Shown piece after piece: positions 20,115-31,532 of a stretch of 64,000 bases of DNA. Numbering within the stretch: the stretch's first letter is position 1; each line of letters opens with the position of its first letter. Origin of the DNA: Ophiostoma sp. CBS 140.51 (taxonomy: Eukaryota > Ascomycota > Sordariomycetes > Ophiostomatales > Ophiostomataceae); contig JANSLP010000015.1 of assembly GCA_029298735.1 (NCBI GenBank), positions 124,001-188,000 of the forward strand, written 5' to 3'. Below the pieces are notes generated by a model that worked only from the letters and a program-made list of their open reading frames with translations, made no database searches and was not told the origin of the DNA. The translations under genes and the position numbers were made by a program.

Positions 20115-23100
20115 TTCGAAAGCCGATCTACGAAGTACGACAAAATAAAACAAAACACGAAAAGAGGCAAAAAAGACAAAACACCTGCACGAAATAAAAG
20201 CGATGTTCTTTTTTCTCCTCTTCTTAATCATTTGAAATGACGATTACGATATTTTATGCGTTTCTTTTCTCACACTTGGCCAACTAGTCATTCTGGTTTG
20301 AAGTTTGGCACCCTCATCTGTTTTTTAACCTCGTTACTGTTTGTTTTCGTTTTCTTTTATGAGGCGCAGCTGCAAATAGCCTTTTATTAGCGAAAGCTAG
20401 CGAGCGAGCGTTTATATGTCTTGATGATTTATCCCCCCCTCTTTTTTTTTTGCTTCTTCACGCATTTCTTTCGCATTTCCTTCATGTTACTCCTATAGGG
20501 TCGTCGTCCTGGGGACGAAGCATGATGTCTTTTTTTGGTTACGATCTATGAGTATCTTATTCTGTTAATCTTGTCACAATTTGCCTCCTCTTCCTATTAC
20601 GGGCCTATGCCGCCCCCAGATTTATCCTTTTGTTCCATTGTCTTCCAACTTTGTGTCACTATACAATACATTTACATACATGTACTGTTGACGGGTTCGT
20701 TTGTTTCCACGGTGGCATTCGTGCAGGATTAAAAAAGCTTGGATACCCTCTTTTTTTATGAAAGCCTGATATATTACACCAGCACAGTTTTGTTTTTTAA
20801 ACACAGTTTGTTTGAACGGAAAGACACGAATACAATATTAATGTTTTGACCATCTACACGAACAACGCAGTGTCCAGGCACTTTCCTTGTCCATCTCTCT
20901 ACATTTAGTCCTGACTTCTCTTTGGATGTTCACATTTATGCCACAGTGAAAGTGCCGGCGGCGCATACTGACGCGTCGTCTCTTTTAGGACATAAGACCA
21001 CCAACAGCAGAGGCGGACCTCTTTTTCTCGTCTTCGGCGTGCACCCTTCTCCCCTTGCCCCCTTCTCGAACTATGGAACAATGGAAAATGGGACAGAACA
21101 AAAGTGAATCCCTGTTCGGTTGACCAGGCCGGTCTTGGTGGAGGAAAGGGGGGCGCATCACTTCACACGGCATTGACAACGGGCTGTCTTTGGACGGCGA
21201 TCCCCTTCCTTCTGGACATATATAACGAGGCTCACATATATGCATTGTGGATTCGCGCTCCGTCCACATCGCCAACGTCCGTTAGTCAATTATTTTCTCC
21301 GTCCGTCCCATTTTCCCGCCTAGATTCCCCAACCTGTCCGGGGAACACTGAAGTTCAATATAAAAGATGATGGATAGCAGGCTCCGCACTGCTTTCTGCT
21401 TTTGTCCTCATTTGCAGAGGTACGGGGACATTGCCTTTAAGAGTGTTTGCTTCGCCCTCCAAACAAGCAACCACTGCCAATAGCTAAATATAAGGCTAGA
21501 CGCGAATACCGAAGAGAGTAGAAAAGAAGGAGTTGCGCATGAACCTGTGCATAGGAAAGAGACTGTAGCACGTCCGTAAATGCTCCGTGCGAGGCCTAGT
21601 CGCTCACATACTCATCAAAGCGCTTGGTGAAGCATGCCATGGGTAGAGCCGAGACAGCTGTAGCTAGAAGGAACATATTTTGTAAAGAACAGGGGAGCTT
21701 GCCATCGCGCATTTCCTTCTCTCCTTCCTCGGCAGCGGTCCTTGGTCGTGAGACGCTTTACACATACAAGGACTTTTTCCCCGTTGGGCCCCTGGCGTCA
21801 AAAAATGCTAATGCCACGCCCCGAAAGATGGGAAACGGAGCACATCAGTGGTCTGCCCATATGATGAGGCAAGCAATCAGAGCTCAAAACGGAGCGATCA
21901 AGGACGGCGCGTCTTCTTACATATATTCTTGTTACTAGTACGTACTTCACCATGCAAGGGACGAGGCCCCGAGGAATGCTGGAAGCATTGTGTGATCAGG
22001 GCGCTGTCGCAACAAGCAGAAACAGCTCCAGTGGTAGCGGCAGCAAGTAGCCTTGCAGAGGCGCCGACATGCTTCAGCAGCCCTTTCATTGGTCTTGTTT
22101 GTCCTTTTTCTCGTGTATATCCTCACTTCACATTTCAGAGAGGAAACTGTTTCTATTCTGGTGCTCGTCGTAGAAAATAGCAGTGTCTCCGCAGTTGATA
22201 CGGAGGTGAAACGTCAGCTGGGCGAGAGGAATAGGGGGATAGGGGACTTCTCGTGTTGGAGGAGACGGGCGCTTAATCGCACGAGGCTGTCGTCCAATGC
22301 TTTTGTCGGGCTGCATTGTATGAAAGCGGCTTGATACATTTGAAGAAGCACTTTCCAAAAAGAGGCTGACGACATAGTTGACCCAGTCACGGTTTCTTTG
22401 TCTCGAAGGAAGGAGCATCCTGGATGTAGATGTGCACTCTTTCTTGTTTCAATGCACTTGTGGCTGAGAGATGTGTGGCGGCAGAATGGTGAGGGAGAAA
22501 AGTGGGGCTCTGGTGTAAGAGGCTGGTTGCTGGGCTACCATCTATTTACTTTCATGACGAAAAAAGTTGGTGAGCGACAAGTTCATGCGCATGCCGTTGG
22601 ATGTCTTTGACGACATATGTGTCCATTCAGTTCTACAATAAAAACTGAAGGTAAACGATTCAGTCACATTCCTGAAAATTTGCCTCGATTTTTTGACATT
22701 TTTGGTGTGCGAATTGGCGTTGCCAGCCATTTGTGTAATTACTCGTTTTGGAAGGCACAACCGCGCCTTCCACTTTAACCGTGCTGGAGCAGGATTCTAT
22801 CGCCGCCCCTCGCTCCTGCCCTGTATGTAACTTCTGCACTGCCCAACCTCGCCTTCCGGTTTCTGGGGGAACCACAAAGAGGCAGTCTACCACGCAATTC
22901 CCCTTTCCCTCTCTCTTGTCGTCTTTCTGCATCCAGCGTCGATCTGATTTCCTCTCTCCATTCGACAAAGTCGATACTCAATTTGAATTTGGTGTCGCGA
23001 CGTACTTCCATCCACCACCACATTCGAAACCACTTCATTCCACCCAACTCGCCCGTAGCCAGAAAACCAACAACGGTTTTTCTGCTCGTGGCCACACACA

Positions 23101-23256
23101 ACCGTTTCGCTCAGATCGCCATTCTCGACTGGCATTCTGTTCGGCTTCACAATCCGAACCACATTTCGAGGAGTCACTTAACGCACATTCTCCGACCGGC
23201 CGAAGAGCCTGCCAGTCACATTTCAGCGAGCGAGCGATAACGCACTTCTTCCCACG
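20115..23256. other. 3.1 kb intergenic region
   Basis: The first 700 bp are AT-rich 3' flank of the preceding gene. The rest has no supportable gene. A minus-strand frame ending at 21597 (last codons LPMACFTKRFDEYVSD) and a 63-codon minus-strand ATG frame at 21898-22089 look mildly protein-like but match nothing I know. The last 450 bp are the C-rich 5' leader of the next gene. Confidence 0.5.
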
Positions 23257-24555
23257 ATGGCACCCACCCTCCGCGAACTTGTGTCGAAATTTTCGACCCG
23301 GCATGACGAGAGCCCGAGCAAAGTGTTCGACCACGGCCCGCTGGCGGCTCGGGCAGCCCTCTTGGCCCGCGATACGGCAGCGGCGACGGTTGACCCGCAC
23401 GTTGGCGCTGTCGCGCCCACATCGATCAACAACAATGCCATCTTTGCGCTGTTCGGTATCCTCGGCGCCGCCATTTGCGTGGCCATGATTTGGTTCTTCT
23501 TCTGGGCCAAGAACGGCGGCTTCCACTTTAGCAACAATGATTGGGACGACTACAAGACGACTGTGCTCCGCCGCCGGGGCCCCAACGGTACAATTCTGTC
23601 AAACGCCACGCCCAGCACCAACCTGGGTGGCGGTAGTATCTACAAGGACGTCGACGACAACTCTACAGAAGATGCTTCTACGGTCATTACTGGTGTGACC
23701 CACTTGACGGCTTCGACGGGGATGTCGGGTATCACGGCCGGTGTCAGCGATATTCTGGGCCGCGAGAAGCGCCGCAAGAAGAAGGAGCAGCGTGACCGCG
23801 AAAAGGAACGCCGCCGTGAGGAGAAGCACAACGAAAAGATCCGCAAGAAGAAGTCACGGTCCAGCCGCAAGGTCAATGAGGACGGTGTGGTCGACGACGA
23901 GATGGCCGAGGCCGATGCTCAGGCTCACCTGCGTGACTACCGCCACGAAAAGCCTGCCCGTGTTGGTGGTATCAACAAGCAGAGTGACGCCTCCGAGTGG
24001 GACGGCTCGAACCCGAGCGCCTCGTCTGCTGCCACCGAAAGCACTGTGACCTCTGAACTTATGCCGAACCGTGAACGCACCCCGACCAGCACTCCCACCA
24101 AGAAGGGCATCCGCAAGGTGTACAGCACAGCCGACCGCAATGCCGCCCGTGAGCAGGAGCGTGTCCGCAACGAGGGCCGTCGTCTTACCGAGCGTGGCCA
24201 ACGTGCCTCGCACTCGTACACCGCTTCTGCGGCGGCGAGCAGCAACCGCCGCGACTTCAGCTGGAAGCACGGTGAGGACGCCAGCACGCCGCTGCGCCAG
24301 ATCGACGAGGGTGAGGGTACACAGGCCGACGATGACGGTCGCTCGCACGTCCCCGGTGCGTGGACTGACAATGGCCAGACGGAGAGCGACCTAGGCACCA
24401 AGTCGTACCGCCACATCATCCCCGGTCTGTCGGCACCTAGTGCGTACTCGGGCAGCTCGAGCGATGTGTCCCAGTCGCAGACGACAGACTTTGCCTACGC
24501 CGAGGAGAAGAGAAAGCGCCGCCAGGAGCGCAACGCTGGTTACCGCCGTGGTTAG
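23257..24555 (+). CDS. Single-pass membrane protein, fungal 'endosomal SPRY' family
   Basis: This is a 432-residue protein. An N-terminal luminal or external segment (about 1-62) contains FDHGPLAARAALLARD. One transmembrane helix follows (about 63-86: AIFALFGILGAAICVAMIWFF), then WAKNGGFHFSNNDWDDYKTTVLRRRGPNG. A long basic cytoplasmic tail includes a charged coiled-coil-like helix (about 168-205, REKRRKKKEQRDREKERRRE). Further conserved blocks are HLRDYRHEKPARVGG, the S/T-rich RTPTSTPTKKGIRKVYSTADRNA and RRDFSWKHG near the C-terminus. Fungal annotations commonly name this family 'endosomal SPRY domain protein'. I see no SPRY domain, so the name is inherited rather than shown, and function is unknown. 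Start: the ATG before APTLRELVSKFSTR matches the family. Confidence 0.85.
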   Translation: MAPTLRELVSKFSTRHDESPSKVFDHGPLAARAALLARDTAAATVDPHVGAVAPTSINNNAIFALFGILGAAICVAMIWFFFWAKNGGFHFSNNDWDDYKTTVLRRRGPNGTILSNATPSTNLGGGSIYKDVDDNSTEDASTVITGVTHLTASTGMSGITAGVSDILGREKRRKKKEQRDREKERRREEKHNEKIRKKKSRSSRKVNEDGVVDDEMAEADAQAHLRDYRHEKPARVGGINKQSDASEWDGSNPSASSAATESTVTSELMPNRERTPTSTPTKKGIRKVYSTADRNAAREQERVRNEGRRLTERGQRASHSYTASAAASSNRRDFSWKHGEDASTPLRQIDEGEGTQADDDGRSHVPGAWTDNGQTESDLGTKSYRHIIPGLSAPSAYSGSSSDVSQSQTTDFAYAEEKRKRRQERNAGYRRG

Positions 24556-26062
24556 GCGGTTGATGCCGTTTTTCAGTCGACCGTTGACAACTCCTGATCC
24601 TCCACCTTTCTCTGAACGGTTTCCTTGTTTCTCCAATCTGTACTTTGTGATTTCTTCTTCCGGTTTCTTCCTGGCTTAGCAATTCTGGCGTTGAGTCTGT
24701 TTTTATCCCCCACCACCCCTGTCCTTTCTCGTCTTTTCTTGTCGTTTTTGTTTTCGTATCTTTGCCAAATGGTATGAACGGTCAGCGCCAAGGGGCGCAA
24801 AATCATGTATGGTATCTATGAAGTCTGCATTTGTGTCTTTTTTCTTCCGTATTTTCTCGCTTGTTTTACCCAATCTTCCCAGTATGTAGACCACAAGGAG
24901 ATAGCACACGAAATATGACCCAATTATGAACAGGAAACAACGAATGAAGTGGAATAATAATGAGCGTAGACAGTGAAATTATTCTCGAATCATTGTGACA
25001 AGATTATTGCGAATGACTGTGAATTTGATTTATAAGATAGCATTTGTATATTTGGTGAGCCTGTGTTTTGTCAGACATCGTGAAGGACTCCATCCAGTCT
25101 GGGCATCTAATTCTTCCGGACGTTCTTGTGTTTGTCATACAAGCAGACGACAGGCCAATAGGGCGATGTTGAAGCCCTTTGACCCAGGGCCAAGGCTACG
25201 CCTTCTGCATTGGTGCATTATGAAGGGCTGACCTGACAGTTTGCCTCCTTCCCCAGATTCAGTTGCCCTGTTTCCTATTTAGGAAAGCAGTCCTCAACAG
25301 CCGAGAGCAACTATTTGCGGAGCCTACTTTTGCGGACGGGCTCCGGGCAGGTGCGACAGGGCAAGGCCCGGTTAAATCGACCCCATCTCTTTGATTCCTT
25401 CCATCAACTTACACAAGGCTCAATTGCCGGCAAGTGCCAACCGCCAACGAGTTGAGAACCCCAACGACCACTCAAGAGCACTACTGTGAGTGTAAAACTT
25501 GTGGCTTTTGGTCACTTTCTCCAATGCCCCCCCAAAACCCCAAGTCAAAGCACGCAACAAACCTTGGCATGGCCGATCGACGGGGCCCGGATTTACGAAA
25601 GCGCAACAAACCGCACAAACCGCAATGGCACTTGCACATGGCAAGCTGTACGAGGTTTCGTCGGCAAGAACCCCGCGCGCAAATGCCCACTGATTGCCCC
25701 CCATCGCACTGGTTTGTCCACACAACTGCCCAGAGCTGCCTACTCCTTGCCTACCGAGCCTACTGACTGCCCAAGTGTGATTTCTAAGCTGGTCGCGCAG
25801 CTCGCTCCTTTGGATTAGCAATGACGCGCGATCGAAAGTCGACGGTCCCGGTTCAAAGGAAAGATGGGGGTGTGGACATGACGATAGTTGGCTGAATCTG
25901 TTGAATTGGGGTCTTCTGGTCTTTGGTGTCTCCAGCCGCGTGCAGGGGCTACTTAAAAGGGAAACTCGATTACGAATTTCACTCACACAAATGCAACAAC
26001 AAATCCGACGCAAGCAAAAGAAAAGCGAGTATATATAAATCGGACATCATCGACACTTCACA
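24556..26062. other. Intergenic, 1.5 kb
   Basis: 3' flank of the preceding gene, an AT-rich middle, then the GST promoter. TATATAAAT at 26032-26040 is the clearest TATA-like element in the window. I recognise no coding sequence in this stretch. Confidence 0.5.
26032..26040 (+). promoter_or_regulatory. TATA-like element upstream of GST gene
   Basis: TATATAAAT ends only 22 nt before the ATG at 26063. If used, transcription would probably start at or beyond that ATG, favouring translation from ATG 26177. Confidence 0.35.
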
Positions 26063-27124
26063 ATGGCAGACAGACTCAATCACATTGCAGCACATCTCTC
26101 TGCGACACCAGCTTCTCCCACATCACGATCAACTCGCCCTCCCAGACCAAAGAAGAGAACCGAAACGCGCAACGAAATGGCGACCCCGACCGACATTCAC
26201 CTCTACACGGCGCAGACGCCCAACGGCATCAAGGTGTCGCTGCTGCTCGAGGAGTTGGGTCTGCAGTACAAGGTCACGGCGCTCGACCTGACCCAGAACG
26301 TGCAGAAGGAGCCCTGGTTCCTCGAAATCAACCCCAACGGCCGCATCCCGGCGCTGACGGACACGCACACCGACGGCAAGCCGATTCGTCTTTTCGAGAG
26401 CGGCTCAATTCTGCTATACCTCGCCGACCGCTACGACACGGAGCACAAGGTTTCGTACCCCTTTGGCACACAGGAGTACTATGAAGTCAACAACTGGGTG
26501 AGTCGGCTAATCCCGGCATTTCTATTTACATATTATGGACGAGCATCACCAGCTAACATTTCGCAGCTCTTCTTTCAGATGGGCGGACTGGGCCCCATGC
26601 AAGGCCAGGCCAACCACTTCAAGCGTGAGTTCAACATGAGTGTCTACTAAACGAGACTGGCATCGTATTGACAAAACTAGGTTACGCTCCCGAAAAGATT
26701 GAGTACGGTATCAACCGGTAAGTCTCTCAGCGTCTCTTGTTTATTTCCTCCCCTTCTTGTCTTCATCTAACATCCCAGCTACGCCAACGAGACCCGTCGC
26801 CTCTACCACGTCGTCAACGACCACCTGGCCAAGTCCAAGTCTGGCTACCTCGTCGGCGACCGTCTGACCATTGCCGACATCTCCATCTGGCCTTGGATCG
26901 CTTCGCATCGCTGGGCCGGCCTGACCATTGAGGACACCCCTCACCTCAAGGCCTGGTTCGACAAGGTCCTCAACCACCCCGGCATCGAAAAGGGCCGCCA
27001 CGTCCCCTCGCGCCACACGGCTCTCGATAACGTTTCCGAGGAAGATCTGGAGAAGCGCTCTGCCACGGGCCGCGCCTGGGTCCAGAAGGGCATGGCCGCC
27101 GACGCAGAGAAGCTGAAGAAGTAG
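26063..27124 (+). CDS. Glutathione S-transferase, Ure2p-like
   Basis: This is a four-exon gene: 26063-26497, 26567-26624, 26681-26717 and 26779-27124 (introns of 69, 56 and 61 nt with GTGAGT, GTGAGT and GTAAGT donors). The N-terminal thioredoxin-like domain starts at HLYTAQTPNGIKVSLLLEEL and holds NPNGRIPAL and ESGSILLYLAD, the glutathione-binding motifs of the Ure2-like GST group. The all-helical C-terminal domain has the N-capping-box region VGDRLTIADISIWPW. It should conjugate or reduce with glutathione in the cytosol, but activity is inferred. Two starts are possible. ATG 26063 adds an Arg/Pro-rich 38-residue leader, and ATG 26177 (MATPTDIHLYT) starts at the domain. The leader could be a mitochondrial presequence or untranslated. 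Intron 1 is a multiple of three and lacks stops. Confidence 0.92.
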
Positions 27125-27784
27125 GGGGATGATCCGAATTAACAAAAGATATTGAGGGAGCAAATGAAGTCAGTTATGTGCCAAAATGGCTGAGGCTCTT
27201 GGTCGGTGTTGCATTCACAGGAGCCGACCAGATGCCATTATGCAGTAAGCTGTAGGGCTGTCAGCACTGTAAATACAGTGTGGGGTCACACCCAATTTCT
27301 TGGTCACTCTCATACCATCTTATTCAAAGTGAAGCAAATGAAAAAAATGAACATTAAAAATAATGTGTCTGAAATATCTAAATGAATCATAAAATATTTC
27401 TAAAATGTCAACTTTTACATTTCACTTACACAACTCTGTGATACGTTTGGACAAGTTGTGAGACCAACCAACTGCAAGTCACTCTGTCACTGAAGAGGAA
27501 GGCTTGAAGGCTCTCCAAATTTCGCCCCACTCGGCCCCACAAATTAATTAAAGAAATGACAGACATCTTCACGTGATATCCTTATCTCGTCCAATCATAT
27601 CCCTCCATTCAATGCGGCAACAAATGTCTTTTGCCCCTTCTTCGCGACAAGGTTCTCATGTTCTTTCCTCCTCTCTCCAACACAACACAAGCCTGACAAC
27701 GCGTCGTCAGTTTTGTCCCGCGCATCGACACAGCCTTCCTCATCGATAGCACAGTCGGTTTTCATCGACAAATACACGCCCACG
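27125..27784. other. Intergenic, GST 3' flank and BBP promoter
   Basis: AT-rich 3' flank (27300-27420) is followed by the BBP 5' leader. No gene was seen. Confidence 0.55.
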
Positions 27785-30362
27785 ATGTCTTGGAGAAACC
27801 AAGGAATCACCGGCTCGAACAACATCCCGCTTGGGAAAGTTCGTCGCTTTGGCGGCGATTCTGAGCCCAGCAGCAACGGCGGCGACTACGATCGCAGCAA
27901 CGGACGCAGTGATCGCAGCGACCGTGGCGATCGAGGTGATCGCCATGACCGCAGTGACTATCGGAGCGACCGTGGTGGCCGCGATGGCCGTGATGGCCGT
28001 GATGACCGCAACGGCGGTGGCTACGACCGCGATCGTGATCTGAAGCGTGGCCGTAGCCCAGAGCCTCGTGGGCCTCCTGCTGTAGCAGATCTCAACCCCG
28101 ATGGCACCCGCCGCCGCAAGAAGCGCAACCGGTGGGGTGACGCGTCTGACAACAAGGCTGCCGGTCTCATGGGCCTGCCCACGGCCATCCTGGCCAACAT
28201 GACGAGCGAGCAGCTCGAGGCCTATACTTTGCATCTGCGCATCGAGGAGATCACACAGAAGCTCAAGATCGACGACGTTGTGCCTGCTGATGGCGACCGC
28301 TCGCCCTCGCCTGCACCCCAGTACGACAACCATGGTCGGCGTATCAACACGCGCGAGTACCGCTACAGAAAAAAGCTCGAGGAGGAGCGCCACAAGCTCG
28401 TCGAGAAGGCCGTCAAGACCTTCCCCAACTACCATCCGCCCCAGGATTACCGCCGCCCGACCAAGACCCAGGAGAAGGTCTACGTGCCCGTCAACGACTA
28501 TCCGGAAATTAACTTTAGTATGATTGCTAACCCTTCTAACGTTTCTAACTGTTTTCTCCCCTTTCCTGCCCTCTCCTTTCCCCCTTTCTTCCCCCTTCCC
28601 ATTTTCCTTTGGAGCTGGATCTCTTTTCTTTCTGGGCAACACTTACCAGGCCCCAACGACGGCATGCACGGGGTCCTCTTGTTTTACTTTAACCCCCCTC
28701 GTGCAGGTCGTCCTCTTGATGCCACCATGGGAACTGAACCTAACTTGAAAACATTCGGCGACTGCTGCCTTCTCCCTCTCCCTCCCCCTTTTACCAGTCC
28801 CCCCTTCTAACCAAGTCTAACCACACCTGGAAAACAAACTTAACGTGAAAAAAAACCACTGGAACCTATTAATTTGATACTAACACTTAGCTTTTTTCCT
28901 CTACTCAAGTTGGTTTACTTATTGGTCCCAGAGGCAACACCTTGAAGAAGATGGAGACAGAATCTGGCGCAAAGATTGCCATTCGCGGCAAGGGTTCCGT
29001 CAAAGAAGGCAAAGGTGAGTTCCTCCTTTCCCCGAATTATCCAAAGACCTTGCTACAGCATGCTAACATTGTAGGTCGCTCTGATGCCGCGCACTCCAGC
29101 AACCAAGAGGAGGACCTCCACTGTCTCATCATGGCAGACACCGAAGAAAAGGTGGAAAAAGCAAAGCAGCTGATCCACAACGTTATCGAAACGGTAAGCA
29201 AACTCCACGAGCAACCCAGTCTGCTTATCAAGCATATTCATACCTTTGCAAACCCAATACTAACAGACATCTTCTCGCAGGCCGCCTCCATCCCCGAAGG
29301 ACAGAACGAACTCAAGCGTAACCAGCTGCGTGAGCTGGCTGCTCTCAACGGTACTCTCCGAGACGACGAAAACCAGGCCTGCCAGAACTGCGGCCAAATC
29401 GGCCACCGCAAGTACGATTGCCCAGAGAAGCAGAACTACACTGCCAACATCATCTGCCGCGTCTGTGGCAATGCAGGCCACATGGCCCGCGATTGTCCGG
29501 ACCGGCAGAGAGGCGCAAGCTGGCGCAACGATGGCCCTGTCCGGCCCGCAGCTGGCCGTCTCGGTCCCTCTGGCAGCGGCGATGCGGTGGACCGCGAGTA
29601 CGAGGTATGTCAATACGCGCCCTTCCCTTCTTCATATTACTACAGTACTAACCTTTCTAGCAACTCATGCAAGAACTCAATGGTGGCGGTGCTCCCCCGC
29701 TGCGCATCGAAGCCGGACCTGGTGGTCCCTCTGGTCCCGGTGGTGGCCATGGCGGCGAGCCCAAGCCGTGGCAGCGTGGTCCGACAGGAGGTCCTGCGCC
29801 TTGGCGCCGTGCTAACAACGACCGTGATAACGACGGTCCTCCCAGCGGTGCTCCAGGTGGTCCTTCGGGCGGTCCCGCACCCTGGGCCCGTGATCGCAGT
29901 CACCGCAACAACGACAGCTACAACGGCGGCGGTGGTGGTGGCTACGGCAATGGCGGTGGCAGCAACGGTGGTGGTGACTACTACAGCGGCGGCGGCTACG
30001 GCGGACACAACGGTGCAGCCGCACCCCCGGCGCCGCCTGGTATGGCCCCCTGGAGCCAGGCACCTGGAGCTGGAGCTGTCCCGCCTCCTCCGCCTGCCTC
30101 GTACCCTGGCTACCCTGGTGGCTACGGTGCGCCGCCGGGCATGGGTGCAGCACCTCCTGGTCTCTCCCCGCCGCCTCCCCCGCCTGGGGCGGGTGCTGGT
30201 GCCGGTCTGGGTGCACCCCCAGGCATCGCTTCGGGTCTCAATGCTCTCATCCAGCAGTACTCTGGTGCAGCGCAACCCCCACCGCCGCCGCCTCCGGGTG
30301 ATGCTCCTCCGCCTCCCCCTCCCAGCGACCAGCCGCCCCCACCGCCCCCTCCCGGAGCGTAA
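27785..30362 (+). CDS. MSL5: Branchpoint-bridging protein (BBP/SF1), splicing factor
   Basis: Five exons (27785-28517, 28910-29014, 29075-29193, 29281-29604, 29661-30362) give 660 residues. BBP binds the intron branch site and bridges U1 snRNP to U2AF in the commitment complex. The N-terminus MSWRNQGITGSNNIPLGK is diagnostic and is followed by an unusual Arg/Asp/Ser repeat tract. Next come the helix-hairpin region and KH-QUA2 domain (about 239-320), with IGLLIGPRGNTLKKME formed across the first splice junction. Two CCHC zinc knuckles follow (CQNCGQIGHRKYDC about 353, CRVCGNAGHMARDC about 379) and a Gly/Pro-rich tail with polyproline. Intron 1 is 392 nt against 56-87 nt for the others and is rich in CTAAC. 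Introns 2 (60 nt) and 3 (87 nt) are stop-free multiples of three. Confidence 0.95.
28518..28909 (+). promoter_or_regulatory. Long first intron of BBP with seven CTAAC motifs
   Basis: CTAAC occurs at 28527, 28536, 28545, 28740, 28807, 28817 and, as part of a perfect TACTAAC, at 28878-28884. An acceptor-like TTAG (ends 28890) lies only 6 nt after that branch site, so the functional acceptor is most likely the later CAAG ending at 28909. The donor is GTATGA. Three branch-like motifs crowd the donor side. Confidence 0.6.
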
Positions 30363-31532
30363 ATTTACCTTGCTTAACCATGACAGCCGACAGGAGCAAG
30401 CCAAGCGGACTTTAACGATGTCCATGGAAACAGCAGTGTAGAACTGACCAAAAGGGCGCGATTTGATTCATATTCTTCGACCGAAGACCGAGGACGAGAC
30501 CGGACGATCGAGACTGACGACCATGGGTGTCGAGTTTGTTTTCACTAACTGAATTTGTTCCACTATTTTGTGGCGTATTTTTGCTGTATAATTCCGTCGC
30601 TTTCGAACATTGAAGCTCTATCTTTGAGCAGCAATTAGACGGACGACTGTTTTTCTTTACATCTAGGCTCGGGATGTTTTCTTTATCCTTAAATTAAATT
30701 AACCCAGGCCCAAGTATGCATGTACTAACAATATCGCCCTGAGACTTGGTTGTAAGACCAACGAGGGTAGAAGTAATAAATTGAGAGAGAAAAAATTAAT
30801 GAAATAATAGCTTGATATTTCATACGAGTGAAGTGAAATATGAACAAAGCGAAAGCAGTTGTCACAATCCTCGGATGTCGTTGGCTGTATTACGCGACTG
30901 CCTCAACGAGCTAACACAAAGGTCGCGGCAGGGCGGGGTCAGCTTGTGCTTTAGCGCACCGAAAGAGGAAGGAAGCTTTTGGCACCTCTATGCACCTCTG
31001 TCGCAGCTTCCAGCTACGTAGCTTATTATGGTGTCATGGGTGGGTGCCTGCCGTCTGATGCTGTCGTGCCCCCCAAGCTTCGCTTCAGCGCCTGGAGCGT
31101 ATCAGCGAATGTGCTGAAAGGACAGCACGAGGCCGGTCAGTCTGGTCAGTCCTTCCGCCTCTCTCGCCCTTATTACTTCCTTCCTCGCGCGGCTGACGTA
31201 CTGGATACTCGTATTTCACCTTTCAGCCTCCTGCCCCCAAAAGCTTCCTTTCTCCTCCTCCCTTCTTCCCCTCTCTTTTTTCATCCCGATTCTTTCTTTT
31301 TGCTGTTTTTGTTTCTCGTACTCTCCCTCAATTCCACCCCTTTCAATCGACATTTGCATCCCAGAGCAATCGGCGTGGATCGCTGGTCTCTGCAATTGTC
31401 GCCTCTCTCGTCCTTTTTACTCGTTCACTTGAAGAAAAACGGCCTCGGCACGGATGACAGCATCTTCTTGAACGACGGCAACATCTGCCTCTTTCCCCTT
31501 TTCCACCGTTTTTCTTTTGCCCTCTCACCACC
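30363..31532. other. Intergenic, 1.2 kb
   Basis: AT-rich BBP 3' flank to about 30860, then a C/T-rich leader before the protease ATG (31230-31530). No gene was recognised. Confidence 0.55.

Noticed and set aside
20370..20410. U5 snRNA-like loop (GCCTTTTATTAGCGAAAGC)
   Set aside because: Only a loose resemblance to the U5 loop, with no supporting stem or Sm site; it lies in the 3' flank of a protein gene.
27713..27784. Upstream extension of BBP
   Set aside because: The frame is open but begins at TTG. The first ATG (27785) gives the diagnostic MSWRNQGITG start.
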